50,787 nucleotides of DNA from Gracilibacter sp. BRH_c7a (GTDB taxonomy: Bacteria > Bacillota > Desulfitobacteriia > Desulfitobacteriales > Syntrophobotulaceae), in the NCBI GenBank assembly GCA_001516055.1, contig LOEZ01000036.1:1-50787 (forward strand). Direction: 5' to 3'. Shown here piece after piece: positions 34,477 through 43,885 of this stretch. The position numbers and the translations under genes are program-made. Each line of letters starts with the position of its first letter. The stretch's first letter is position 1. The notes under the pieces were generated by a model. The model was given only the letters and a program-made list of their open reading frames with translations, searched no databases and was not told where the DNA came from.

Positions 34477-35220
34477 TTATCTGTCGGAAAGGGCTTGATT
34501 TCTCTGCCTTCTCACTTCATACATGAAAATAGAGCCCGCAACACTGGCATTAAGAGAAGATATCCTTCCAACCATTGGCAGAGATACTATCTCATCACAA
34601 GTTTCTTTGATAAGTCTTCCTAAGCCTTTATCTTCGCCACCAATCACTACCACTCTTGGTCCGTTAAGATCAGCCTGGTAGATATCCTTCCCACCTGCTT
34701 CTGCGCCCGTAACCCAACAACCATGTTCTTTGAGAGTGTTTAGGGTTTGGACTAGATTGCTAACCCTAGCCACTGGTATGTACTCTATGGCACCCGCAGA
34801 GGTCCTTGCTACAGCGGGGGTTAGTCCTACACTGCGTCTCTTAGGGATTATCACCCCGTGTACCCCAGCAGCATCTGCTGTCCTTAAAAGTGCTCCCAGA
34901 TTATGTGGGTCCTCTATTTCATCTAGCACTAGGATGAAAGGTTCTTCACCTTTCTTACTGGCTATCTCCAAAATATCTTCGGGTTCCACATATTCTCTGC
35001 TGGCAATAAAAGCGATTATTCCTTGGTGCTTCTGACCAGCAGCATGTTTATCCAGAGCATTGTTTTCTACGAACTGAAAAGGAATTCCCTTTTCCTGCAG
35101 AAGATGAGTTATATCTGAGTTTCTACCTTTTTCATTCCTCAGCAAAACTTTATTAACTGGATTGCCAGATTTTATAAGTTCCATAACAGCGTTACGACCA
35201 TATACCAGACTATCATCCAC
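34477..35220 (-). CDS. rlmB: 23S rRNA (guanosine-2'-O-)-methyltransferase RlmB
   Basis: SPOUT-class (TrmH family) methyltransferase predicted to modify G2251 of 23S rRNA. The N-terminal substrate-binding domain begins VYGRNAVMELI; the knotted SAM site shows LDEIEDPHNLGALLRTADAAGV, ARTSAGAIEYIPV, VVIGGEDKGL and SLPMVGRISSLNASVAGSI. 247 residues, typical. GTG start with AGGTG upstream. Sits between thyX and sigH in the housekeeping operon. Confidence 0.95.
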   Translation of the reverse strand: MDDSLVYGRNAVMELIKSGNPVNKVLLRNEKGRNSDITHLLQEKGIPFQFVENNALDKHAAGQKHQGIIAFIASREYVEPEDILEIASKKGEEPFILVLDEIEDPHNLGALLRTADAAGVHGVIIPKRRSVGLTPAVARTSAGAIEYIPVARVSNLVQTLNTLKEHGCWVTGAEAGGKDIYQADLNGPRVVVIGGEDKGLGRLIKETCDEIVSLPMVGRISSLNASVAGSIFMYEVRRQRNQALSDR

Positions 35221-35239
35221 TTGATTTCACCTGCCAATG

Positions 35240-35908
35240 TTAAGTTAGACGCCCACAACTAAGCTCTCCCTCGGGACATACTCCCCGGGTGATGCATTGA
35301 GGGCCTGCTAGAGCAAAGATATTCGGTGCTATCTCTTTAACTAAATCTAACATCTTTTCTGCTAATTCTCTTATTTCCCACTGGGCTCTGGTACAAGTCC
35401 GAAGTTCAAAGAAGTTAAGCAACGAACGAGCATTAAAAGTAGCCATCAAAGATGTAGTACATGCATTCGGGAGAATGTACCTGGCATCCTCAGCAGGTAC
35501 CAGCTTCAGGAATTCATTATACTCTTCCTGTAATACTCCCATTAGTCTTTCAAATCTTGCTAGGGACTCTGGGTTCTTTCTGATTCGCCGAGGGATGATA
35601 TATTCAAAACCGGTTTCTTGGACATATCTTTGCGACCTTTGCGAATAGCTGGCTATGCGATGTCTCACGAGTTGATGTGACAAGGCACGTGACACTCCAT
35701 CTATAGAGAACTGGAAGCTTACGTGCTCAAAAGTTGAAAGATGTCCCATCTTCATAAGCTTAATAACTAGTTCCGCAGCTTTTTCAGGAGTAATGTTATC
35801 CATTAATTCTGGTACTGCATGGGCGGAATAACAAAGCCTAGCAGCAGCAGCAACTACTTTTTCCGGATCAGGTGTGTATTGTACCAAGGCAACTCTCAAG
35901 TCTCCCAC
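35240..35908 (-). CDS. thyX: FAD-dependent thymidylate synthase ThyX
   Basis: Flavin-dependent enzyme converting dUMP to dTMP using methylene-tetrahydrofolate and NADPH. The ThyX signature RHRIASYSQRSQR (RHRxxSxxxxSxR) is complete. 222 residues; C-terminal MATFNARSLLNFFELRTCTRAQWEI is also typical. No thyA is in the window. Starts at GTG 35908; a TTG three codons in is an alternative. It lies between mrnC and rlmB. Confidence 0.96.
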   Translation of the reverse strand: MGDLRVALVQYTPDPEKVVAAAARLCYSAHAVPELMDNITPEKAAELVIKLMKMGHLSTFEHVSFQFSIDGVSRALSHQLVRHRIASYSQRSQRYVQETGFEYIIPRRIRKNPESLARFERLMGVLQEEYNEFLKLVPAEDARYILPNACTTSLMATFNARSLLNFFELRTCTRAQWEIRELAEKMLDLVKEIAPNIFALAGPQCITRGVCPEGELSCGRLT

Positions 35909-35937
35909 TCCCTTATAGTCTTGTGATATCTCTATAT

Positions 35938-36408
35938 CTATTGTGTATCAACAGAATCTGTCTGTTCCATAATACTGTCTATCCTATTAAGGATTGTATT
36001 CATCCTTTGCTTCTTGTCAGTAAGGTACCAATAGCCCACTAAGGCTTCAAAAGCTGTAGCGTGTTTATAGGTAATTACATCAATATTACGGGGATGATGA
36101 GCCTTGGCATTTCGCCCTCTCATGACTACATCTTTCTCAGTCTCATCCAGTTCCTCAAGTAGATAACGCAGGATTCCTGCTTGGTTCTTGGCACGAACGT
36201 AGATGATAGCTCTCTTATGCATTTCTTCTACTTTAGCTATACCTTGTTCCAACAAATGCTTACGTACCCATAGCTCATAGACAGCATCTCCTAAATAAGC
36301 AAGAAGAAGGATATTGACTTCCTTCCAGCCTTTATTAATCTTTATCGGCCAGCTTTCAAGCAAACCGCTGCAATCCTCCGTCTTATCACTATGATCCAAA
36401 TGTTTCAC
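35938..36408 (-). CDS. mrnC: Mini-ribonuclease III (MrnC)
   Basis: Small RNase III-like enzyme lacking a dsRNA-binding domain; in Bacillus it matures 23S rRNA precursors. LLAYLGDAVYELWVRKHL and the later KHATAFEALVGYWYL are the metal-binding helices of the RNase III fold. 156 residues, slightly longer than usual because of a 20-residue N-terminal part. GTG start directly after cysS with only a weak GAAAGAA site, suggesting coupled translation. Confidence 0.93.
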   Translation of the reverse strand: MKHLDHSDKTEDCSGLLESWPIKINKGWKEVNILLLAYLGDAVYELWVRKHLLEQGIAKVEEMHKRAIIYVRAKNQAGILRYLLEELDETEKDVVMRGRNAKAHHPRNIDVITYKHATAFEALVGYWYLTDKKQRMNTILNRIDSIMEQTDSVDTQ

Positions 36409-36418
36409 TTCTTTCAGT

Positions 36419-37849
36419 TTATTTCAGATACCACCGTGCACCTTCAGGAGTATCTTCTACAACTATCCCTATCTCCTTCATCCGATCTCTGATAAGGTCA
36501 GCAGTAGCCCAATCCTTGTTCTTACGTGCCTTCATTCGGATTTCAAGAACCAGATCCATGACTTGTAGAAGTTTGCCTGAACCCCCTTGGGAATCTTCTT
36601 CTTCCTCTTCTAAGTCGAATCCCAGGACATCTCCGAGTTCTTTTAGGGTATTATATGCTTCGGTCAAAGAATAAGGCTGTCTCTTATCTTTGGCGAGATA
36701 GGTGTTTATCTCTTTGGCCAATTCAAATAAAGCTGCATAAGCCTGAGCAGAATTAAAGTCATCGTCCATAGCCTCTTCAAATGCTCTCCGAGCCTCTTTA
36801 GACGCTTGAAGTAATTCATCTTCAATTTGAGGCTCCTCATCGGGCAGGATCTTGCTTAAGGCTTCAGTAGCAAGACGAGCACTGTTTTTAAGCCTATCCA
36901 ACCCTTTAGAAGCCATGATTAGTTTCTCATCATCGAAGTCAAGCGGGCTACGGTAATGGGTACCCAGAAGATAGAATCTAATGACATCACCAGGAAATTT
37001 TTCTGTAACTTCTCTTACCAGAAAGAAATTCCCGAGAGATTTAGACATCTTTTCTTGGTTGATAGTAATGAAGGCATTGTGCATCCAGTACTTAGCGAAG
37101 ATTTCATTATCCAGGCATCCTTCAGATTGGGCGATTTCATTTTCATGATGGGGGAATATTAAATCTCCACCCCCTCCATGGATATCAAATCCAGGGCCCA
37201 AATACTTGAGGGCCATAGCTGAGCATTCAATATGCCAACCAGGTCGTCCCTCTCCCCAAGGACTCGTCCATGATGGCTCACCTTCTTTTGAATTCTTCCA
37301 TAACGCAAAGTCCATAGGATGTTTCTTTTTCTCGTCAACTTCTATCCTAGCACCGGCTTTCATGTCTTCAAGTGTTCTTCCTGAAAGCTTGCCATATCCT
37401 TCGTATTTATCCACAGCAAAATAGACATCCCCATTAATACTATAGGCTAGCCCTTTTTTCTCCAGTATCTCAATTATCTCAATCATCTCCGGAATATGCT
37501 CCGTAGCTTTGGGATGAACTGTAGCTGGAAGGATGTTCAGAGTCTGAGCATCTTTAAAGTATTCTCTAATATATTTCTCCGCTAATTCCTTAGGGCTATA
37601 ACCTTCTTCTACGGCCTTATTTATAATCTTATCGTCAACATCCGTGAAATTCTGGATATAGGTAACATCATATCCCTTATATATCAGGTATCTTCTAATC
37701 ATATCGAAAACTACCAACATCCGCGCGTTACCCAAGTGGAAATAGTTATAGGTTGTAGGGCCGCAGGCATATATGGAAGCTTTTCCTGATTCTCGTGGGA
37801 TGAACTCCTCTTTTCTACGAGTGAGGGAATTAAATAATCTAATAGCCAT
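36419..37849 (-). CDS. cysS: Cysteinyl-tRNA synthetase
   Basis: Class I aminoacyl-tRNA synthetase charging tRNA-Cys. HIGH-type motif [17 protein letters not shown], and zinc ligands including C29 (YACGPT) and [11 protein letters not shown] are visible. 476 residues from the ATG at 37849, which has GGAGG nine bases upstream. Follows gltX after 29 bases. cysE, often found between gltX and cysS, is absent here. Confidence 0.97.
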   Translation of the reverse strand: MAIRLFNSLTRRKEEFIPRESGKASIYACGPTTYNYFHLGNARMLVVFDMIRRYLIYKGYDVTYIQNFTDVDDKIINKAVEEGYSPKELAEKYIREYFKDAQTLNILPATVHPKATEHIPEMIEIIEILEKKGLAYSINGDVYFAVDKYEGYGKLSGRTLEDMKAGARIEVDEKKKHPMDFALWKNSKEGEPSWTSPWGEGRPGWHIECSAMALKYLGPGFDIHGGGGDLIFPHHENEIAQSEGCLDNEIFAKYWMHNAFITINQEKMSKSLGNFFLVREVTEKFPGDVIRFYLLGTHYRSPLDFDDEKLIMASKGLDRLKNSARLATEALSKILPDEEPQIEDELLQASKEARRAFEEAMDDDFNSAQAYAALFELAKEINTYLAKDKRQPYSLTEAYNTLKELGDVLGFDLEEEEEDSQGGSGKLLQVMDLVLEIRMKARKNKDWATADLIRDRMKEIGIVVEDTPEGARWYLK

Positions 37850-37878
37850 CAAATCTTCCTCCTAACTTTTCCTCCTGA

Positions 37879-39345
37879 CTATTCTAATCCCAAAAAACTA
37901 TAAGTTTTACTCAATCTACCACTTATATTATCCTTGCCTTGAAGAGCTATTATCTTGTCAAGATCCGGTCCATGCATCTGGCCAGTGAGAGCAATGCGAA
38001 TCGGCATAAAAACATCTTTACCCTTGAGACTGAGTTCCTTGGTGATCTCTTTCAGGATGACCTTAGCTGCAGGGGCATCCAAGGGAACTGTTGTCAGAAT
38101 CTTGCTCTGGAAGAGTTCCAATACGGCGGGTAACGTTTCTGCTTGAAGAATCGTTATCGCTTCTTGCTCCGGTTCTTCTAGGTCCGTTCCCCAGAAATAA
38201 CCAATATAATCCTTCACTTCACTAAGGTTATTGATCTTTTCCTTGACTGCTCCGATAAAACCAGCAATCCATGTCTTTTCTTCTTCAGAAATGCTCTCTT
38301 CCGGGAACATTCCTTTCTCTTTTAGGAACGGTAGCACCAATTCAACTAATTCCTCATCGGGAGTCTGTTTGATATAGTATGAGTTGATATGGTTCAGCTT
38401 ATGAAGGTCAAAGACAGCAGGGCTTTTAGATACTCGTTCCAAGGAAAAACCTTTAATCAATTCATCCATGCTGAAGAATTCCTGCTCCCCGGCAGGTGAC
38501 CAACCAAGCAAAGCTATGAAATTAACCACTGCTTGGGGAAGATAGCCTTTCTTAGCATAATCAAGGACTGCTGTGTCACCATCACGCTTACTCATCTTCC
38601 GTCCTTCAGTATTCAGAATAAGTGAGATATGGGCAAAACCGGGGACAGACATCCCCAGAGCTTCATAAATCAGTACTTGACGGGGAGTATTGGATAAATG
38701 TTCCTCACCACGTATTACATGAGTAATACCCATGAGGACATCATCTATGACGACTGCATAATTATAGGTGGGGATACCGTCTGATTTAACTATTATGTAA
38801 TCTCCGATACCATCACTTTCAAAAACGACTTTATCACGGACAGAATCATGAATAATAATCTGCTGATTATCCGGCACTCTAAACCTTACAACAGGTTTCC
38901 GACCTTCGTCTTCGAAAGCCTTACGCTGCTCTGCTGTTAGCTGGCGGCATCTTCCCAAATAACGAGGTGTTTCCCCTCGCTGAATAAGATCTTGTCTTTC
39001 CTGTTCCAACTCTTCCTCTGAACAGTAACAATGATAGGCCTTACCATTATCCATAAGTTTCTGGGTATACTCCTGATAGGTATTCAATCTTTCTGTCTGG
39101 CGATAAGGTCCGTTTTCTCCGCCGGCTTCGATACCTTCATTCCAGGATATACCCAACCACCGTAGAGCCTCCATAATCTCTTGTTCAGATTCTCTACTGG
39201 ATCTATCCAAGTCGGTATCTTCTATGCGCAAGATAAAGGTACCTTCTTCCCCTGCTGCAAACAAGTAATTAAACAATGCTGATCTGGCTCCACCTATATG
39301 TAACGGTCCCGTAGGACTGGGAGCGAATCTTACTTTGATAGCCAT
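37879..39345 (-). CDS. gltX: Glutamyl-tRNA synthetase
   Basis: Class I synthetase charging tRNA-Glu (and possibly tRNA-Gln, as in most Firmicutes). The HIGH region FAPSPTGPLHIGGARSALFN and KMSKRDG are intact; a zinc-type C-x-C cluster YHCYCSEEELE is present near residue 108. 488 residues, normal. ATG preceded by GAGGG. The gap upstream to ispDF contains a six-copy heptamer repeat. Confidence 0.97.
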   Translation of the reverse strand: MAIKVRFAPSPTGPLHIGGARSALFNYLFAAGEEGTFILRIEDTDLDRSSRESEQEIMEALRWLGISWNEGIEAGGENGPYRQTERLNTYQEYTQKLMDNGKAYHCYCSEEELEQERQDLIQRGETPRYLGRCRQLTAEQRKAFEDEGRKPVVRFRVPDNQQIIIHDSVRDKVVFESDGIGDYIIVKSDGIPTYNYAVVIDDVLMGITHVIRGEEHLSNTPRQVLIYEALGMSVPGFAHISLILNTEGRKMSKRDGDTAVLDYAKKGYLPQAVVNFIALLGWSPAGEQEFFSMDELIKGFSLERVSKSPAVFDLHKLNHINSYYIKQTPDEELVELVLPFLKEKGMFPEESISEEEKTWIAGFIGAVKEKINNLSEVKDYIGYFWGTDLEEPEQEAITILQAETLPAVLELFQSKILTTVPLDAPAAKVILKEITKELSLKGKDVFMPIRIALTGQMHGPDLDKIIALQGKDNISGRLSKTYSFLGLE

Positions 39346-39413
39346 AGATATACCCTCGTTTCCTTCAAATTAAATTTTAATGTATATTCGTGTTATATTT
39401 TATTGAATATTTA

Positions 39414-39455
39414 TATCAGTTATCAGTTATCAGTTATCAGTTATCAGTTATCAGT
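39414..39455. repeat. Heptamer tandem repeat TATCAGT x6
   Basis: Six uninterrupted copies of TATCAGT between the ispDF stop and the gltX start. On the transcribed strand the unit reads ACTGATA. The array is perfect and lies outside coding sequence; a simple slippage-prone repeat. Confidence 0.95.
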
Positions 39456-39469
39456 AGTATTATATCAGC

Positions 39470-40654
39470 TTAAGCAGGCAGGAGACAAACTATGGCTTGA
39501 GCACTTATCCCCTCTTCCCTGCCTTCAAATCCTAGCTGTTCTGTTGTAGTCGCTTTAATGGAGATACGTCCAAAATCAATATCTAATATTTCAGCTAGAT
39601 TTATTCTCATCTTTTCTATAAAGGGCGCAAATTTAGGTTTCTGAGCAATTATACTACTGTCTAAGTTCCCGATTACATACCCCTGTTCCTTGATTAGTTT
39701 ACCCACCTCGCCCAAGAGTTTAAGACTGGATATATCTTTATACCGAATGTCCGAATCCGGGAAATGTTGACCTATATCTCCGAGAGCACATGCTCCCAGC
39801 AAGGCATCGATGATAGCATGCACAAGTACATCAGCATCAGAATGGCCTTGAAGACCTTTGTTATGGGGGATTTGAATCCCTCCGACAATCAATTTGCGAC
39901 CCTCAATTAATGCATGTACATCATAACCTTGTCCTATCCTCATGCTCCCACCTCTACGTTTTCCCAAGATTATTTCCGCCAAAATCAAATCCTCCGGAGT
40001 AGTTATCTTAATGTTCTCGTATGAACCTTTGAATACTTTAACGTGATGACCGTGGGCTTCTAGAAGTGCGGCATCATCAGTAGCATAGAATCCCTCTTGG
40101 AGTGCATATGTGTGCGTTTTTTCCAAAAGGTCCCGTTCAAATATCTGTGGCGTCTGAACAGCACGCAGATATTCTCTCTCAGGAGTTTCCAACACCCAGT
40201 CCTGGTGGTCTATTTTCTTGATTGTATCTTTTAAAGGAACTGCCATTATCCCCGCGGTAAAGTCCTGTGCTTCTTCTAAGAAGCAGTTCAACTCTGCTAC
40301 GGTCAATAGAGGCCGAGCACCATCATGGACCACTATCTTATCGACTTCAGGGCTTAAAGCTTGAATTGCCTTGTAAACTGAATCCTGCCTCTCTGAGCCA
40401 CCTTCAGTCACTATTGTCTTCTTTCTAAGCTTAATCTTATCTAGGATGGATTTAATTGTTGGAATATCCTGAAAAGCAGCAGGGATAATGATTTCCCTGA
40501 TATATGGACATGCATCAAAGATCTTAAGGGTACAAACGAGAATAGGGGTCCCGGCAAGTTCAAGCAAAAGCTTGTTGCCTTGACCCCCCATTCTTTTACC
40601 TTGCCCAGCGGCAGGGATTATTGCTCCAATATTAGCCGAGTGCGTCAACTTCAT
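39470..40654 (-). CDS. ispDF: Bifunctional IspD/IspF enzyme of the MEP isoprenoid pathway
   Basis: Fusion of two MEP-pathway enzymes. The N-terminal half is IspD (cytidylyltransferase: [35 protein letters not shown]). The C-terminal half, from about residue 236, is IspF (cyclodiphosphate synthase: [43 protein letters not shown]). 394 residues from the ATG at 40654, chosen because GAGGAG lies seven bases upstream. Overlaps the YacL-like gene by 23 bases. The pathway supplies the polyprenyl phosphates also needed by the polysaccharide island. Confidence 0.96.
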   Translation of the reverse strand: MKLTHSANIGAIIPAAGQGKRMGGQGNKLLLELAGTPILVCTLKIFDACPYIREIIIPAAFQDIPTIKSILDKIKLRKKTIVTEGGSERQDSVYKAIQALSPEVDKIVVHDGARPLLTVAELNCFLEEAQDFTAGIMAVPLKDTIKKIDHQDWVLETPEREYLRAVQTPQIFERDLLEKTHTYALQEGFYATDDAALLEAHGHHVKVFKGSYENIKITTPEDLILAEIILGKRRGGSMRIGQGYDVHALIEGRKLIVGGIQIPHNKGLQGHSDADVLVHAIIDALLGACALGDIGQHFPDSDIRYKDISSLKLLGEVGKLIKEQGYVIGNLDSSIIAQKPKFAPFIEKMRINLAEILDIDFGRISIKATTTEQLGFEGREEGISAQAIVCLLPA

Positions 40655-41816
40655 GGGAAAACTCCTCTGAGGATTTTTCCAGTATTCCTTTAGGTTTGGC
40701 AAATATCATCCGTCCTGCTGCAGTTTGTAAAACTGTCGTAACCATTACAGTCGTGTGTTGGCCGATGTGTTTTCTTCCGCCATCAATAACAATCATGGTC
40801 CCATCGTCTAGATAGGCAACACCCTGACCGGATTCTTTGCCTTCTTTCATAACCTGAACATACATCTCTTCACCTGGAAGTACTACCGGTTTGATGGCGT
40901 TAGCCAGTTCATTAATATTGAGTACCTTGATTCCCTGGAGTTCTGCTACCTTGTTGAGGTTATAATCGTTGGTAAGAATGGGATCTTCCAGGATAAGAGC
41001 TAAACGAACCAATTTGCTGTCTACTTCGGCTATATCTTCAAAGTCTCCTTCATAGATTTCGACTCTGATATATCCTTCCTTGGCAATCTGGTTCAGAATA
41101 TCTAAACCTCTTCTGCCGCGGTTACGTTTAAGCAAATCTGAAGAATCTGCGATGTGACGAAGTTCCTCCAGTATGAAGTTGGGAACCAGCAGAATACCAT
41201 CGAGGAACCCGGTCTTCACGATATCCGCAATTCGACCATCAATTATAACGCTTGTATCCAAGATTTTATAACCGGAACTTAAGGTCTTGTTAATCCCTTT
41301 ACCATCTTTATTCTTCTCTTTGTCACCTTTATCCCCTTTATCACTTTTGTCACCCTTTAGCTTAGGGATGAAACTAAAAAGTCCCAAGATATCATCCTTA
41401 CGTTTAACACCTATTATCAAACCAACATATCCAAGAAAGACACTTAACACAACCGAAGTGGTTGGTCCAATAAAAGGAATATCGGAAAAGGAAGCACTGA
41501 ACAGCCTAGATATAAGCAAACCTGCTATAACCCCTAAAAATCCACCTATAAGATCATAAGTAGGTGTGCGCGTTAACTTGCTTTCCAGCCATTTGACCAG
41601 CCCCATAAAAAAACGCATACAGGCTGGTGCAATAAAGAAACCAAATATAGAGAATAAAATAAATGAAATAATATAAGTCCAAAATAAGCTAACATTTATC
41701 CCAAGTAATTCACTCAGGCGTCCGATATCAGCCACTCTAACCAATAAAGAATCCAAATAAACACCTGCTGCGCCAAACAACAGGGTGATGATGCCGCGTA
41801 CTAGATTGCGAATCAT
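40632..41816 (-). CDS. PIN/TRAM domain membrane protein (YacL family)
   Basis: 394-residue protein with about four N-terminal membrane helices, a PIN nuclease-like domain ([41 protein letters not shown]) and a C-terminal TRAM domain ([24 protein letters not shown]). This matches Bacillus YacL, which lies in the same operon region. Between membrane and PIN parts is a charged insertion of about 25 residues made of GDK/SDK repeats. ATG at 41816 with AGGAGG eight bases upstream. A TATAAT lies at 41941-41936 as a possible -10. Function of the family is poorly known. Confidence 0.93.
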   Translation of the reverse strand: MIRNLVRGIITLLFGAAGVYLDSLLVRVADIGRLSELLGINVSLFWTYIISFILFSIFGFFIAPACMRFFMGLVKWLESKLTRTPTYDLIGGFLGVIAGLLISRLFSASFSDIPFIGPTTSVVLSVFLGYVGLIIGVKRKDDILGLFSFIPKLKGDKSDKGDKGDKEKNKDGKGINKTLSSGYKILDTSVIIDGRIADIVKTGFLDGILLVPNFILEELRHIADSSDLLKRNRGRRGLDILNQIAKEGYIRVEIYEGDFEDIAEVDSKLVRLALILEDPILTNDYNLNKVAELQGIKVLNINELANAIKPVVLPGEEMYVQVMKEGKESGQGVAYLDDGTMIVIDGGRKHIGQHTTVMVTTVLQTAAGRMIFAKPKGILEKSSEEFSHEVDALG

Positions 41817-42014
41817 CCATATCACCTCCTTTTTTCTATATTTTGGCTAAAAACAGCTCTCATTATACTCTGAGGTGAAAAAAATATCCGAATTTAAGAA
41901 TATTGTCTTTCCTCGTTACTAGATTATTATATCAGCTTGCTCACAACATATAAAGCAAACGACAAATTGTTTCACAATATATATTTTCCAGCCTCATTTC
42001 CTTTTTCTCCCAAA

Positions 42015-42044
42015 TTGACAATTGCTTGGCTAGCTGTCTATAAT
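42015..42044 (+). promoter_or_regulatory. Consensus sigma-A promoter
   Basis: Perfect TTGACA (42015-42020) and TATAAT (42039-42044) separated by 18 bases, ending 26 bases before the ATG of the small gene at 42071. The only feature-rich site in the 41817-42070 gap. Confidence 0.85.
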
Positions 42045-42070
42045 TGAATTGACGGAAAGGGGTGCGTACT

Positions 42071-42463
42071 ATGGTTCAATCCTTCGATGATTTTCAAAAG
42101 GTAGTTGACTCCATGCTAATTCAACACCAAAGTATCCTAGATATCATATCAAAGGGCCAGGAAGCTTCTGCTCGCGTAAATAGGTCGGTGACTAAATCTG
42201 TTACAAGTTGTGGTTGTTTAACCGTGGATGCTCAGAAAAATGAGATACCCGAAGATGCTACTCTCTCCGATTTAAAATATATCTTCCATAGCCATCTTAA
42301 AGGAACTCTTTGCCCAACTTGTCGTGATATAATTCAATCGGAATTGGGTAAACAACTTTTTTATATCGCTGCCTTAGCTAATACCCTGGGATTATCAATA
42401 GATGATATATTAAAAAGAGAAGAGGAAAACCTTAAAACACTAACTGTCTATAATCTGAGATAA
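42071..42463 (+). CDS. Small conserved-looking protein with two Cys pairs, MazG-like C-terminus
   Basis: 130-residue soluble protein I cannot assign firmly. Two cysteine pairs, C47-x-C49 and C81-x-x-C84 (LCPTC), could bind zinc. The C-terminal ELGKQLFYIAALANTLGLSIDDIL resembles the second half of a MazG-type nucleotide pyrophosphohydrolase helix bundle, but the acidic metal site is not evident. Single-gene transcription unit: consensus promoter upstream, AAGGGG before the ATG, hairpin terminator downstream. It runs opposite to the housekeeping operons on both sides. Confidence 0.75.
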   Translation: MVQSFDDFQKVVDSMLIQHQSILDIISKGQEASARVNRSVTKSVTSCGCLTVDAQKNEIPEDATLSDLKYIFHSHLKGTLCPTCRDIIQSELGKQLFYIAALANTLGLSIDDILKREEENLKTLTVYNLR

Positions 42464-42485
42464 TAAATATTAATAGTCTTAGTTT

Positions 42486-42508
42486 AAACTTGCCATATCG
42501 GCAGGTTT
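42486..42508 (+). terminator. Intrinsic terminator of the small gene
   Basis: AAACTTGCC and GGCAGGTTT form a 9-bp stem with one G-T pair and a 5-base loop, followed by TTTATTTTTCTC. Lies between the small plus-strand gene and the radA stop. Confidence 0.82.
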
Positions 42509-42518
42509 TTTATTTTTC

Positions 42519-43859
42519 TCAAAATACGAGTTCAAGCACATCCTCGATAGTTTTAACAGGGTGAATCCTACAATTTGCTGAAGTAATGCGGCTAGCATTA
42601 ACCTTGGGTACAATACATTCTACGAAGCCAAACTTTTCTGCCTCTCTGACCCTTTGTTCTATCTGAGACACTCCCCTAATCTCTCCTGTTAAACCCAATT
42701 CACCGATAAACGCCATCTTGCCGATGGGTTTATCTCTTAGTCCTGACATTAAGGCGACAATAACGGCTATATCGGCCGCCGGCTCACTAACATTTAACCC
42801 ACCGGCCACATTAATGAAGACATCTCTGGTGGAAAAGGAATATCCTGATCTTTTATCCAGAACGGCAAGAAGCATTAGGAGACGGTGATAATCTATACCA
42901 TTGACAGTCCTCCGCGGAGGAGAAAAAATAGATGATGTGACTAAGGATTGAATCTCTACCAGCAGAGGTCTAGTACCTTCCATTGTCGCGGCAATAGTTG
43001 AACCCGCAGCACTATGGTTAGCGTCACCCATGAAGACGGTTGAAGGGTTGGTAACCTCCTCTAGTCCATCTCCTCTCATCTCAAAAACACCAATCTCATT
43101 AGCAGGCCCGAAACGATTCTTAACAGCTCTTAATAAACGGAAGATATGGTGCTGGTCTCCTTCAAAGTATAAGACAGTATCCACCATATGCTCAAGGACC
43201 CTAGGTCCTGCTATGGCCCCGTCTTTAGTCACATGACCTATAAGGAAAATAGTAATATCATTTTCTTTGGCCAACTTTAAGAGGAGCCCGGTTCCCTCCC
43301 TTACCTGGCTGACACTTCCCGGAGCAGACTGTAAATCATCTAAGACCATGGTCTGGATAGAATCTATAAAAACTACTTTGTATCCTTTACTCATTACTTC
43401 AGATTGAACATTGCCTAGTGAGTTTTCGGTAAGAATATGTATCCGAGGAGAGGCTATATTCATCCTGTCCGCTCTTAGCTTGATCTGTCTGGCGGATTCT
43501 TCACCTGATACATAAAGGACGTCATTATTATTGGAAAATGATTCGGCCATCTGTAAGAATAGCGTGGACTTCCCTATGCCTGGTTCTCCGCTTAGGAGTA
43601 CCACACCTCCAACAACAGCACCACCCCCGAGAACTCTATTCAATTCCAGACTGCCGGTATCTAATCTCTGTCCCTCCACCGTCTGGACATTGTTCAGAGG
43701 AGTCGCTTGTACGACTCCTCTGACTTCTTTGGGCACAGACGGAAGAATGCGTTCTTCTACCAGTGAATTCCATTCCCCACAGCCCGGACATTTCCCTAAC
43801 CAGCGTGCACTTTCCTGTCCGCATTCTTGACAGAAAAATTTTGTCTTATTTTTGCCCAC
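42519..43859 (-). CDS. radA: DNA repair protein RadA
   Basis: RecA-like branch-migration ATPase. N-terminal zinc finger CQECG...CPGCG, Walker A GEPGIGKST, the RadA-specific KNRFGPANEIGVFEM motif, and a C-terminal Lon-like domain (YSFSTRDVFINVAGGL through IGELGLTGEIRGV). 446 residues, typical. GTG start with GGAGG. Last gene of the ctsR-mcsA-mcsB-clpC-radA operon; disA, which often follows, is absent. Confidence 0.97.
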   Translation of the reverse strand: MGKNKTKFFCQECGQESARWLGKCPGCGEWNSLVEERILPSVPKEVRGVVQATPLNNVQTVEGQRLDTGSLELNRVLGGGAVVGGVVLLSGEPGIGKSTLFLQMAESFSNNNDVLYVSGEESARQIKLRADRMNIASPRIHILTENSLGNVQSEVMSKGYKVVFIDSIQTMVLDDLQSAPGSVSQVREGTGLLLKLAKENDITIFLIGHVTKDGAIAGPRVLEHMVDTVLYFEGDQHHIFRLLRAVKNRFGPANEIGVFEMRGDGLEEVTNPSTVFMGDANHSAAGSTIAATMEGTRPLLVEIQSLVTSSIFSPPRRTVNGIDYHRLLMLLAVLDKRSGYSFSTRDVFINVAGGLNVSEPAADIAVIVALMSGLRDKPIGKMAFIGELGLTGEIRGVSQIEQRVREAEKFGFVECIVPKVNASRITSANCRIHPVKTIEDVLELVF

Positions 43860-43885
43860 CAGCTTTTCCTCCCTAGAAATCTTGT

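Noticed and set aside
36300-39420. T-box riboswitches upstream of cysS or gltX
   Set aside because: Gaps upstream of both genes are too short and lack the T-box sequence; both are internal operon genes.
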